A stretch of DNA of 64,000 nt. Origin: Diploptera punctata. Taxonomy: Eukaryota; Arthropoda; Insecta; Blattodea; Blaberidae. Of the stretch, positions 19,780 through 30,249 are shown piece after piece. Both the position numbers and the translations under genes were made by a program. The notes under the pieces are model-generated. The model was not told the DNA's origin, made no database searches, and saw only the letters and a program-made list of their open reading frames with translations. How positions within the stretch are numbered: the first letter of the stretch is position 1; each line of letters starts with the position of its first letter. The stretch is taken from positions 1 to 64,000 of the forward strand of contig JASPKZ010010192.1 in assembly GCA_030220185.1 (NCBI GenBank), given 5' to 3'.

Positions 19780-19930
19780 GTGGTTTCATTGGACAGCTCT
19801 TCAAGATTGAAATACACACGGTCAAGAAAATACTGACGATGGAACTTAATAAATGCCCTGAAACCGGTCTAATATGAACAATTAAGGTGAGATGATACAA
19901 TTTTACTTAAATAAAAAGAACACACCTATT
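19780..19930 (+). mobile_element. PLE 3' tail with hammerhead motif
   Basis: The tail AATTAAGGTGAGATGATACA follows a hammerhead at 19829-19873 with CTGACGA (19833-19839), GAAA and an ACCGGT stem III followed by C. Stem II is poorly paired and stem I is two base pairs, so ribozyme function is doubtful. Confidence 0.5.
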
Positions 19931-20116
19931 TACATGCACCAAACTCAACAAGGAAGCAACAACAAATCTCACTCTATTAGGAAGCAAGAGCAAAACTGAT
20001 GAAATCATCCCAAAATGCAAGCCATTTGAAAACAATAACAACACAATTATAAATTATAAACTAGCTAATAACCAGTGCGCGTTGCTACGCCTAAATAAAT
20101 GAAATATTAACTTACT

Positions 20117-20310
20117 TACTTACTCACTGGCACTATCGAACCCGTAGGTTCATGGCCACGCAGACATAAGCTCTCCATACATCCCTATCCTGAGCCAATG
20201 CTTTCCAATCATTCCCTGTACAATCTACTGGGAATGATTGGAAAGCATTGGCTCAGGATAGGGATGTATGGAGAGCTTATGTCCGCGTGGCCATGAACCT
20301 ACGGGTTTAA
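20117..20310. mobile_element. palindromic LINE 3' end
   Basis: A minus and a plus copy of the same LINE 3' UTR (CTCTCCATACATCCCTATCC / GGATAGGGATGTATGGAGAG) meet at about 20230. Consistent with 5' inversion of a very short insertion or two nested insertions. Confidence 0.65.
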
Positions 20311-20504
20311 AGGTTAATTAAATTGTTATGATACCACGCTGAGACGAACCAAACATGGCGGTTGCTAGTCAGTTTTTAATTTCAGATTTCAGGTAGCCTC
20401 TGCTTCTAATTGTTGGATTTCGCTCATTTTTGATAATATCTCCCTCGGTTTATTTTAATAGGATTATTTTAAAATACAATAGGATGAAGTAACATTAAAA
20501 GAGG

Positions 20505-21050
20505 TTTAATATTTGTAGAGAAAAAATTTTCGCCTAGGACCGGGACTCGAACCCGGGACCCTTGCGTTTTCCGGGCCAAGTGTTCTACCAACTGAGCTAC
20601 CGAGGCGAGTTACGATCTAGACGCAAATTTTTCTCTTATATTACGTTGTAATTCCCTATCGCCAAATGCTTTTGAAACCATAGCTTCTATCTTTGCAAAT
20701 GGCGGCTTCTTAGTTAAGAAGACATTTATTGGGAATTTAATATTACTTTATAAAAGCTAGTAAGGCTTCTAATGATGTTTTTATTATTGATTTAACATTT
20801 CTCACTGAAAGATAAAATTATATTTGAAGAGAAAAATTTTCACCTAGACCGAGACTCGAACCAGGACCCTTGGCTTTCTGTCTAGATTGTAACTCGCCTC
20901 GGTAGCTCAGTTGGTAGAGGCACTTGGCCCGGAAAGCCAAGGGTCCCGGGTTGCGAGTCCGGTCTAGGCAAAAAAAAATTTTTTCTCTTCAAATATAATT
21001 TATCTTTCAGTGAGAAATGTTAAAAATCAATAATAAAAACATCATTAAGA
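20505..21050. repeat. SINE A array (two minus tRNA-like units, one plus)
   Basis: Minus head at about 20530-20607, truncated minus head at 20839-20880, plus head at 20896-20970. Relative to other copies there are extra single bases (CGCCTAGGACC, GTAGAGGCACTT, GGGTTGCGAGTC), paralleling the indels in the nearby rdgB exons. Confidence 0.75.
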
Positions 21051-21054
21051 GGTT

Positions 21055-21330
21055 TGTTTAATAATTAAAACATTTTGATCTGTTCATTCGTACCTCTTAG
21101 AGTTGTTTTTGTCAAACATATGTTTTCAGAGCTTCTTAGTCCCATCGTCAGCGGATGACAGACTGTATGCAGAACGATGGGATAAGAAGCTATCGAAACA
21201 TAGTTTGACAAAACAAAGTGATTACAGACTGTAATCGCTGACAATGGGGCTAAGAAGCTCTGGAAACCTATGTTCGACAAAAACAACTCTAGAGAGGTAA
21301 GAATGTACAGACAAAAATGTTTTAAATTAT
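21055..21330. repeat. foldback repeat with hammerhead-like core
   Basis: Arms TAGAGTTGTTTTTGTCAAAC / TTCGACAAAAACAACTCTAG and AGCTTCTTAGTCCCATCGTC / ACAATGGGGCTAAGAAGCTC face each other. The minus arm contains CTGACGA and GAAAACATATGTT, resembling a hammerhead core and stem III, but stems II and I are weak. Confidence 0.5.
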
Positions 21331-21548
21331 TGATAGGTAGGTAGCTGGAGTTTCGTTGTGAAACATTGAAAATTGTGACCACTAGAGCGATTTTTAAATT
21401 TTTCACTTCATTGTGAACTCCTACAATAATGGTTTTAGAGGATCCCCAATTATGAATCTAAACCATCCAGGACCAACTCAAATACACACAAAAAAAATCA
21501 TGAAAAATCGGTCCAGTCGTTTATGAGGAGTTCAGTGGACAGAAGAAT

Positions 21549-21579
<31 letters not shown>

Positions 21580-21601
21580 AAGATAAGATACAAATATACA
21601 A

Positions 21602-21767
21602 CTGGAAAGAATGCCTTAAAGCTTCGGTTACATATAGAAGGGCAGGAGACCAGTCTGACGGCTATGTGACCAACCCATCGAGGATAATGTTGTCTCATTA
21701 CAGATTCAAATGCACCTCGAACATGTGGTAATGTCAGATTTCTTTGCTGTAACATCTACATTTGCAT
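21602..21767 (-). CDS. rdgB: rdgB exon h, central region; carries frameshifting indels
   Basis: Frame starts DANVDVTAKKSDITT, then shifts by one base near 21715-21725 and resumes GAFESVMRQHYP and VGHIAVRLVSCPSIC. Two further single-base insertions near 21625-21631 and 21613-21620 must be allowed for the expected continuation. Net +3, so overall exon phase is kept. Acceptor tttacag is clear. The donor side is not: phase predicts the exon end at 21602, but the nearest GTATAT begins two bases later. Either local consensus errors or real damage; see findings. Confidence 0.75.
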
Positions 21768-21769
21768 CT

Positions 21770-22930
21770 GTAAACAAAACATATTAGCTTTCAAACATTA
21801 ACACGTCCAACAACAAAATAATAACAAGCAAATTTGACACCTATAAAATGCTATAAAACACCTTTAAAAAAGGTGTTGAAAATGGACGTAAAAAGTGTTG
21901 CAGTTGTTAAACAATTGGATAAGAGACAAACCTTGCTGCCTTCACTCTCTGCTCGAGGTAATTTTTCACAAAGTGGCAACTTCTTAGAAAATTTGAATTT
22001 GATATACTATAGTTCAGGCAGTCACTTGGTTGGTTAAAATAACGGGGGGATTTTGTAAGTGTTTCTGCAGTTTCTTGCGGAACACAAAGTGGTTTGGAAT
22101 GTGGAAACTCTTTAGAAAGTTAAAACTAGATAGTGTTTTTAAAAGAATTTGGAATTGAGACTGGACTCTGCGGATTCTTGAATTATACAAATGGTATAAA
22201 ATGTAGTCAAAAGAAGGTAAAGTCCAAAAAAAAAATAATAAAGGCCATTAAGATTGTTAAAAAAGGCTAAATAGGGACCAATAAACCCAAAAAAGGACAA
22301 AAAGGATAAAAAACACTATTTTCTGACCTACAATGAGTCAAAATATATATATATAATATCTATGATATGTAGATTGGGTATATAAATGCCTAGTAGTGAT
22401 CCTGCTAAAGTAATGAAACAAGTCCATGTATATTATGGGCCCCAGCCACGGAGAAACTCTGCTTTGTAGAGTCATCAATAATCTATATGTGCTCTTGTAG
22501 TTATTTATTCTTTAAAGAGCTTAATAAAACCAGAGCATATTAGGTCCCCTGTTTCTCCTCGTGCATTATTTTAAATAGGAGTTTCATCAAGGGGACTGTA
22601 CTTATATTCAAATTATCAAATCATTTGAATTATCGAACGTGAATTAATTGGTGTCCCACTCTGTATATATATTTCATTCCTTGATAATGTCATGTGGGAT
22701 CATGCCGAAGCGTTGGAATGAGTGGCCAGAGGCCGAACTTGAATCTATGACACGGAAAACCCAAGAAAACTTTCTTATTCATATATATATTGGTATTGGG
22801 CCCTTATCTTCAGACCATAAAATAAAAAAGAAGGATTTTTGCTCAACTTCTTGTGCTAAGAGGTGATGTCAAAATTTACTGTAAGAGCACAAAGGCTTAA
22901 TAACATGTTATAAAATGCAAGCTGTGTAAC
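21770..22930. other. intron sequence without recognised features
   Basis: AT-rich intron between rdgB exons g and h. I see short simple repeats (ATATAT near 22345) and A-rich stretches near 22220-22310, no coding or RNA signature. Confidence 0.5.
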
Positions 22931-22934
22931 TTAC

Positions 22935-23110
22935 CAAGGACGCTGCCGGCATGAAGCACAAGTATAAGCACGGTTGTGCTACACATAGAATGGTGAGGAG
23001 TCATAACCGGAGACCCAGGACATGATATGTCTACGCTACCTGCTGCAGCCATTGTTCTTACCTCTTTCACTAACCACTCGTTGCAAAAATGACTGACCAA
23101 AAAATGCTGT
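22935..23110 (-). CDS. rdgB: rdgB exon g, central region
   Basis: Reads QHFLVSHFCNEWLVKEVRTM, then AAAGSVDISCPGSPVMTPHH and CSTTVLILVLHAGSVL. The hydrophobic TTVLILVLHAGSVL block is the beginning of the conserved central region upstream of the DDHD domain. Acceptor ccagcag (the second AG fits the reading phase), donor GTAAGT. Starts in phase 1 and ends with one base of a Gly/Asp codon. No indels. Confidence 0.9.
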
Positions 23111-23194
23111 CTGCTGGAAAAAAAATAATGTATGATTATCCGAAAATAAATTTAATTTTACGCAGATACATCAACAAGCAGAACAAATTATATT

Positions 23195-23403
23195 TGAGTT
23201 GTGATTTTTGTCACACCTCATATTTCTTGATTTTTTATGCAGACCTGTTTTTGTTACTATCTGTGCAACCATTCTCGATGCTTCACAACTGTTTTCTTTT
23301 GTGGTTATCCCTCCTGGAAATTGATTTCTGACTCTCTGTTGGCTGACCAATGAACTTCCAAATCAATTTTTTTTTCTTTTTCCACAGGAATTTGAAAAAT
23401 TCA
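23195..23403 (-). mobile_element. PLE arm fragment
   Basis: TGACTCACCTCATATTTCTTGA-type start (here CACACCTCATATTTCTTG), decayed hammerhead (UCGAGAA core, AAAA for GAAA) at 23238-23273, and GCTGACCAATGAACTTCCAA, ending where a LINE 3' end begins. Confidence 0.6.
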
Positions 23404-23716
23404 TGGTAACTAACTAACTATACTAACTCACTGGCACTTATCGAACCCGTAGGTTCATGGCCGCATGGACATAAGCTCTCCATACATCCCTTATCCTGAG
23501 TCTAAATGCTTTCCCAATCATTCCCTGTATAATCTACTTCCCTCAAATCATAGTTAATGTTATTCTCCCACCTCATTCTTGATTTACCAAACTGGCCGGT
23601 TTTCCTCTGGCTTTCCTACAAGAAGCTTCCATGCACGTCTTTCATTCCCCATACGTGCAAAATATGTCCTGCCCATCGCAGTCTACGAGACTTAACTGTC
23701 TTAACGTGAACGTTCC
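23404..23716 (-). mobile_element. LINE 3' end
   Basis: Minus-strand LINE of the family at 54400-54866: CTGGCACTTATCGAACCCGT, then the coding end RRLRWAGHILHVWGMKDVHG. Followed directly by a PLE. Confidence 0.65.
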
Positions 23717-24443
23717 CATGAGCAAAGAAAATTACAATAAAGAGTAAAAAAACAATAATAAAAATTGCGAAGGATAATGGGCTTTGAAAAGAAAGATGAT
23801 ACACAAGAAAATAAAATAAATTTAAGGAACAAAAAATGATTAATGACAGATAAAGATTTTGGTAAAAAATTCAAAAAGTTCACATACCATCCTTTAGTAT
23901 TTGACAAGTTTAAAAAAATCTTCAACAAATTCAACATTAAATTAGCACCGAAAAATTATATACAGTTTAGGTAATTTAATGAAAACCAACAAAAATGAAA
24001 AAGATTGAAGACTGCAAAAAATTCGAGAATTTATCACATTAATTGTAAAGATTGTGAAAAGATTATTACATTGGAAAAACAAAAAGGAATCTAAATACAA
24101 GATTAAAGAGAACAACTCAGAAATGTTAAAAATGGAGAAACAGAAAAATCTGTAATAGCTGCACATGCCTGGTCAGAAAAACATAGAATAGAAACCAAAA
24201 ACAAAATTACTTAAACAATTGGAAAAACCAAAGGAACTCACAATTTGGGAAAACATTACATATGCAAGAATGGGAAAACAGAACTATGAATTTTGAAATA
24301 CCTGGTGATAAGGTGAGGTGAGGGGATTGATTTGGAAGTTTGTCGGTCAGACATCAGATGTGTGCAGAGGTCAGTCTGCAGGAGAGGAGGCCGTTGGACA
24401 TCAGTTGTGAATGTGATACAGCATTGAGAAATGTCACCAACTA
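23717..24443 (+). mobile_element. degenerate PLE, left part (continues at 25812)
   Basis: Frameshifted reading of NKFNIKLAPKN, INCKDCEK, LRNVKNGETEKSVIAAHAWS and LKQLEKPKELTIWENI. The hammerhead-like end GCATTGAGAAATGTCACC stops at the mariner insertion and resumes at 25812 with CAGTGACGAAACCCGGGTC. Confidence 0.7.
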
Positions 24444-25811
24444 CAGGGCAAGTCAAAATGTTGTGCAGGTTTCAGAAATTTATTATGTGAAAATGTAATG
24501 AACATATAATATCGTGATACCTCTTGTATGAAAGGTAAACTCTCAAAGTTTAGTTGTCCACTTCTAAAGTTCCGCGTTCACCCGCAAGATGTCAACAGCA
24601 GAGCAGTAAAGGAAAATGGCGTTGACTGGGGATCAGAAGTCTTTTCGTGTGCTTGATTACCATGTAAACCACTCTGTGACTAGTGTTCAACGACATTTCC
24701 GTACCAGATACGATAAAGGACCCGCCGGATGGGAGATCCATTCGTAAGTGGTACACACAATTTAGGGATTCAGGCTGTATCTGTAAACGAAAATCGACTG
24801 GCGTCCGTCGACGAGGGTTGAAGAAGAGACAGTCGAACGCGTTCGCACATGCTTCGTGCGGAGTCCACAGAAATCCACCTACCGGGGAGCGAGCAGAACT
24901 TCAACTACCACAAAAAACTGTATGGCGGATTCTCCGGAAACGTTTACAGATGAAACCCTACCACTTGCAACTGTTCAAGCCTTAAAACCCGCCGATTTAT
25001 GCTTTGCGAGCGTCCCTTTTGTGTTGATTTTCTCGCATTAATGGAAGAGAATGAGTTCCATGAGAGGGTAGTTTACAGTGATGGAAGCGACTTTCCACCT
25101 TTCAGGAAAAGTGAATAGACACAATGTAAGGATTTGGGGAGAACTGGTAACCCCCATGCAACTCTGGAACATCAACGCGATTCTCCGAAAGTGAATGTCT
25201 TTGTGCCATTTCCATGCAAAGGTTTATGGGCCCTTTTTTTCATGAACGTACTGTGAAGGGACATGTTTTCCTGATATGCTGACAACAATGGCTCCTCTGC
25301 AGTTTGAAGCGGATAGTCCAGATTTCATTCTGCAGTTGGATGGTGCCCCTCCACATTACCATGGCAGTGTTCGAGACCATTTGAATACGGCTTTACCCAC
25401 AACGCTGGATAGGCCGTGCATCTCAGGGTGATCAACAACTCATTCATTGGCCACCTCGTTCACCAGATCTAACCCCGTTGTGATTTCTTTCATGTGGGGT
25501 CTTGTAAAGGATCCATGTTTACGTACCACCACTTCCAACAAACACTGCATGAACTGCGTGCCCGCATCACAGCAGCCATTGCTGATATCGACCGCGGACT
25601 GCTACAGATAAGTTTTTGGCAGGAGATTGAATATCGGCTTGACCATCTGTCGTGTAACAAAAGGCGCTCACATCGAGAACATCTGTGAATATTTAAAAAA
25701 AAAACTTTTGAGAGTTTACCTTTCATACAATATGTCTCACAATATTATATGTTCATTACATTTCACATAATAAATTTCTGGAAAACCTGCACAACATTTG
25801 GACTTGCCCTG
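24444..25811 (+). mobile_element. mariner-superfamily transposon, inactive, TA-flanked
   Basis: 1368 bp. TIRs CAGGGCAAGTCAAAATGTTG and its inverse CAACATTTGGACTTGCCCTG; TA at 24442-24443 and 25812-25813. The transposase is recognisable but broken by many frameshifts: HTH region PQKTVWRILRKRLQMKPYHL, then ENEFHERVVYSDGSDFPPFR (catalytic D region), FILQLDGAPPH, and RSPDLTP. Cannot encode an active enzyme. It splits a PLE hammerhead arm. Confidence 0.85.
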
Positions 25812-25885
25812 TACAGTGACGAAACCCGGGTCTGTAGGAGTTAAGAAGTATGAGGTGAGTGAAAGAAAAAAAATAAACACTTTAC
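25812..25885 (+). mobile_element. PLE right end after the mariner insertion
   Basis: CAGTGACGAAACCCGGGTCT and GTTAAGAAGTATGAGGTGAG complete the arm begun before 24443. Ends about where rdgB exon f begins. Confidence 0.75.
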
Positions 25886-25994
25886 CTTGTTTGTCGATCA
25901 TGACTGTAGGGAGAAGTAGCGTCAAGGTCATCCTCAGTGAGAAGATCTACGGAACTCCATTTGCTAGAGAAGCAGTCTCTCCAACATCCTCTGT
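25886..25994 (-). CDS. rdgB: rdgB exon f, end of FFAT motif and linker
   Basis: Small 109-nt exon. It completes the FFAT aspartate, then reads RGCWRDCFSSKWSSVDLLTE and DDLDATSPYSHDRQT. The KWSSVDLL segment resembles the conserved piece after FFAT in rdgB relatives. Acceptor gtttag, donor GTAAAG. The alternative acceptor four bases downstream (gacag) would put the exon in a frame with an internal TAG, so the upstream site is chosen. It lies only about 75 bp from a PLE arm broken by a mariner insertion. Confidence 0.82.
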
Positions 25995-26084
25995 CTAAAC
26001 ATAAATATCACCCTGCATTTATTTAAATAATCAAACAAATTGTCACTGCATAAAGCCTATTATTTTATACATTTTACACATTAC

Positions 26085-26690
26085 CTTCACTGCCACTATC
26101 AACCTGTAGGTTCATGGCCATGCAGATCTGTATAATTATAGTTAATGTTATTCTTCCACCTCATTCTTGTTCTACTTACAGGGTGGTTTCCCTGTAGTTT
26201 TCCTACAAGGAGTTTCCATACCCATCTTTCCCATTTGTGCCACATGTCCTGCCCATCACAGTCTACAAGACTTAACTGTTCTTATTATATCTGGCTTCCT
26301 ATAAAAGACCATGTAGTTCATGTTATGGTCATTGTCTGTTCATCTCTCTTTGGTGTCACATTTTTGCTAAGAACTTTATTCTTAAATACTCGTAATCTCC
26401 CTTAAAGTAAGAGTCCATGTTTCGCATCCATATAATATAACTGGTAGAATAACAGTTTTATATATTTTCAGCTTAACGTTTTTTGAAAGGAGTTGGGACA
26501 TCAAGAGTCTCTGCAATGCATAATAGCACGCATTTCCAGAATTGAGCCTATGTTTAATTTCTTTGTGCATCTCATTCCTATTTGTGATTATTGTTCCTAG
26601 GTATTTGAATTCAGCCACTTCTTCAAAATTTCCCTCATTTGTCATTCTGTCCATTTCCATTATATAATGAATTTCTATGTGTGACCATAT
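26085..26690 (-). mobile_element. LINE fragment (RT C-terminus)
   Basis: Minus reading FEEVAEFKYLGTIITNRNEM, HKEIKHRLNSGNACYYALQR and VILPVILYGCETWTLT, the region after the RT active site in several insect LINE clades, then a shortened 3' UTR at 26085-26300. Confidence 0.75.
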
Positions 26691-26934
26691 ATTTAGTTTT
26701 ATTTTCAGATTTCGGATATTTAGATAATTTTAATTGTATTTAATTTTATTGTATTATTACACATTATTTTCATTATTATTCAATTTGACAGATAATTGTT
26801 TATTATAACTATTATTGTAATGTTTGTATTATATGTAACATATGTTTGTCCTGGTGAGTGGAAGAGAAAGCCACATGTTCTTAACTCCACCAGGCTAAAT
26901 AAATCTATTTGAATCTATAATTTTTAGATTAAAT

Positions 26935-27195
26935 GGTTTCAGGTATTAAAAATATAGATACATAAAGGGTTACAAGTTTATTCTCACAGACTTTGATATG
27001 TACGACATGTGGCACATATGGGGAATGAAAAAGAGGCCTGAAACCAAAGGGAAAGTACCCAGTAGGCAGACCAACAATGAGGTGGGAAAATAATATTAAC
27101 CATGATTTCAGGGAAGTAGTGGAAAACATTAGCTGGATAGGGATGTATGGAGAGCTTATGTCCATGTGGCCATGAACCTGTCAGTGTGTTAGTTA
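26935..27195 (+). mobile_element. LINE 3' end
   Basis: Plus-strand end of the same LINE family: ACATGTGGCACATATGGGGA, CAGACCAACAATGAGGTGGG, GGATGTATGGAGAGCTTATG and the terminal GTCAGTGTGTTAGTTAG. Confidence 0.7.
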
Positions 27196-27551
27196 GCTAG
27201 ATATACAGTTAGACTGTGATAAAACAAACATGGTAGCTGCTATAGCAATTTTTTATTTCAAGTTTCAGATAAACATAGACTTCTAATTGTTTGTTTTTGT
27301 TGATTTTTTTAAGAACACCTTCATTTTATTCCAATAGCATATATTGAGTTTTGTTGGAAAAAATGAAAAATTCCAGCCGCTAGAGTGATTTTTAAAAGTT
27401 TGCTTCACGTTAACACCCACTCCTAATTGTCTGATTTCAATGACTAATGAACCCGACCATATTTTTTTAAAGTGATTATTATGTGCCGAGATTAGTTCTG
27501 AAAAAAAATTGTGGGAACTAGAGTGTTAATAATAAACATACAAATATTATA

Positions 27552-28098
27552 CACAGGGTGTATAGTTATTACACCGACAAACTTCAGGGATTGATTCCAG
27601 ACTTGAAATGAAGGAAAAAAAGGTCCTACAAACATGTGTCTGGAAATGATGATATGTGTGCAACGACAATAAATCGTCCCGGCACACAATACATAGCATA
27701 ATCACATCCACATCACAACAGACGTTCAAAGTGACCTCCATAGGATGCATTCATGCATTCACACATCGTATCACGGATTGCCTCACTCTTTCGCATGTTC
27801 CGGCCTCTCTCCGAATAGCGTCACAGGCGACGTGGACACGCTGTTGAAGGGTATGCACATCAGGAACTGGCTCAGCATACACAACGCTTTTCAGATGCCT
27901 CCAGAGGTAAAAATCCAGGGAGTTTAAATCCGGTGATCTAGCAGGCCATGCAACAGGGCCGACTGAATATGCCATTCGTCAGTGCCATCTACCGTGGCAA
28001 CGATGCATTTATGGACACTAATTCATAGGATATTTTTTCCTCTATTTCCAGTCAGAAATTTGTCCTTGCAGTTGTCAGTGCAGTTAAAATTCACCCCG
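27552..28098 (-). mobile_element. deleted mariner-type element, transposase 3' part
   Basis: TA-flanked (27550-27551, 28099-28100). Minus reading WPARSPDLNSLDFYLWRHLK, SVVYAEPVPDVHTLQQRVHV and ACDAIRREAGTCERVRQSV is the third catalytic acid region (SPDLN..D) and C-terminus of a mariner-superfamily transposase. The N-terminal and middle parts are deleted. Ends CACAGGGTG and CACCCCG are short inverted repeats. Confidence 0.75.
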
Positions 28099-28299
28099 TA
28101 TATATGAAATTTTGTCATGTCATTTTCGGTGTTTACTAGATAATATTGTTAGGGTGATGTACATCATGCCTGACAAAGAACCTGAAATGAGGAGTGAGCT
28201 AAAAGGGCTCCAGTGAAGCCACATCAGGCCAAGCAAGTCGGTGATGAATGATGAAATGCTTTCAAAAAACAAATACTATATTTATTCGCATAATTTCCC

Positions 28300-28855
28300 T
28301 ATTGGTTTTCCATATATATATATATATATACTAAAAGTCCCAGCCACGCTTTGCTGTGACTAAGGTATACGTTAAAAATATAAATTAAGTTGCCGTCTTT
28401 CAGCCAGATTACTTAAAACTAATACTTACACACGAAATTAATAATATTGAAAATAAAGTAAACACTGAACACACTTAAATTAAGAAATAATCAATATTTG
28501 TAATTCAATTGAAATTCGCGGTTGCAACAAAAAGCACAGCCATCTGGATCTCTCTTTGTTAAATAAAAACCAATTACCTTACACGGCCATCTGTTAGAAT
28601 CGTATGGAACTCACAGATAATTATAACTCTTTTTTAAATAATAAACAAATAATTTGCAATAAAAAATAATGCGACTATAAATTTAGTTACAAACTACCCT
28701 AAGTCTCAAAGTTGGATCAAACTGCACACAGTGTGGCAAAAGTTTATTAAAATCGGTTCAGTAGTTTAGGATTCCATCGCGGACAAACAACGTGATACAT
28801 CTTTATATATTTAAGATATATATATATATTTTTTTTAATTCACCCAGATACAATG
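28300..28855. repeat. dispersed repeat bounded by TA microsatellites
   Basis: Begins at a (TA)n run with CTAAAAGTCCCAGCCACGCT and ends TTAAAATCGGTTCAGTAGTT, GGACAAACAACGTGATAC, TATATATTTAAGATATATAT. The ATCGGTTCAGTAG...GACAAAC end is common to 3' ends of some insect LINEs and SINEs. No ORF. Confidence 0.5.
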
Positions 28856-29160
28856 TTCATTACCTAGGTCACATAAGAATTATTACATAAACAATTTTCC
28901 CAAATACATTTTGTGTGTTAACACACAAAGTGTAAATACCACCAGGTATAACATTATAAGTTATATGACGACCACTTTTATTGCAAAAGTAACACACAAC
29001 AAAAAATGTGTTAAAAAATCTCAGAATGAAAAAAAATGTTTGGAGTTACCAACTTTCTCATAAAAATAGAAGCTCTTTGATATTCTGTAAGTTGAAGTAA
29101 GAAGTTAATGTTTATCATTAAATTAAAACACTGATACCTCACCTCATATCCAGTCTTCTA

Positions 29161-29206
29161 ATTATACTGCTGTTTCAAAGTCTTGGCAGCTTCATCTTCA
29201 GTGATA
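29161..29206 (-). ncRNA. hammerhead ribozyme motif (canonical core)
   Basis: Minus strand: CTGAAGA, imperfect stem II (AAG/CTT region), GAAA, minimal stem III (AC/GT) closed by AGCA, cleavage base A. Stem I is poor. Confidence 0.5.
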
Positions 29207-29531
29207 TCTCATAGACTGATGTTATGTTGATCAGATGAAATACTTCTTCTTACCTCTGTTGGTGGGACCAATAAATGTACGGATCCAATCAGAACCCGCG
29301 GGAATTTCAAAGTGTCATAAGTTTTCTTTCTTGTTTTTTGAAGATGGATTCAAATATAAAAACAAAAGAACTCACGGTTTGGGAAAAAATCCACATAAAA
29401 AAACAAGAAAGAAAAACTTACGAACTTCTAAATTCCCGGGAGATTCCGATTGAATCCAGAGGTTTATCAGTCCACCAACAGAGGGAAGAAGTAGTAGTTC
29501 TTCTGATCGACATAACATCAGTCAACAAGAT

Positions 29532-29577
29532 ATTACTGAAGATGAAGCTGCCAAGGGTTTGAAACTGCAATATAATT
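29532..29577 (+). ncRNA. hammerhead ribozyme motif, truncated by insertion
   Basis: ATTA (29532-29535) pairs with TAAT; core CTGAAGA (29536-29542); GAAA; stem III weakened (TGCAATA for TGCAGTA). The TIR element enters two bases after stem I. Confidence 0.55.
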
Positions 29578-29578
29578 A

Positions 29579-30141
29579 CGGGGTGAATCATAAATATGGC
29601 TATAAAGTTGATTGCATTGTGTGATAAAAATTATTACCATTACAGGAAATATGAAATTACCGTTGGAAAGGCAATTATTCAAATTACAAAAATGGAAATA
29701 AAACAAAACAGTGTAGAACTTACGTCATTAGTCAAAATGGCGTTGAATATGCAACAGCAAATTACAATTGCTGCATTGGCAATAACGTATGCTAATGATC
29801 ATGAGGCCGCAAGACGTGAGTTTAACGTAGCATTGCAGCCATCGACTGTGGGGAAGTGGAGAAAACTACTACTGGAAACGGGAAGGATGCAGAAAATCAA
29901 ACCTCCTGGAAGGCCTCGCATTAGCACTGGATGCAAAAACAACAAAGAGAATTGTGGAGGCGTTTCGACGTTAGCCCACAAAAAATCAACCTGCGAAGCT
30001 GCATGTGAGCAGTGATTTGTTTTGTTCTATTGTTGTAATTTGAAGGATTCCCTTTCCAATGATAACATCATATTTTCTTTAATAATATATTTTCGTCACA
30101 AAATGTGATCAAATGTATAGCCATATTTATGAATCACTCTG
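29579..30141 (+). mobile_element. 563-bp TA-target TIR element, second copy
   Basis: Same family as 4836-5406. TA at 29577-29578 and 30142-30143; termini CGGGGTGAATCATAAATA and the inverse of TATTTATGAATCACTCTG. The internal HTH frame is longer here: LNMQQQITIAALAITYANDH, EAARREFNVALQPSTVGKWR, KLLLETGRMQKIKPPGRPRI. Removing it restores an uninterrupted PLE arm. Confidence 0.88.
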
Positions 30142-30249
30142 TAGAAGACTGGATGTGAGGTGAGGTATCAAGTGTTTTAATTTAATCTTAAATGAAACCT
30201 CGCGGTGGATATTTTCCTATAAAAGTTGAATAACAAGTAAATGTTTATT

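Larger units (their letters stand above)
29116..30234. mobile_element. palindromic PLE interrupted by a 563-bp TIR element
   Basis: Nearly identical AAGTWAATGTTTAT at 29102-29115 and 30235-30248. Arms begin TACCTCACCTCATATCCAGT and end CTGGATGTGAGGTGAGGTAT. The right half encodes LTVWEKIHIKKQERKTYELL and RGLSVHQQREE. A TA-flanked element sits at 29579-30141. Confidence 0.8.

Noticed and set aside
21602..21767. rdgB as a pseudogene because of exon h/i frameshifts
   Set aside because: Twelve other exons have perfect frames, phases and splice sites; local sequence error explains the data better, though reads are needed.
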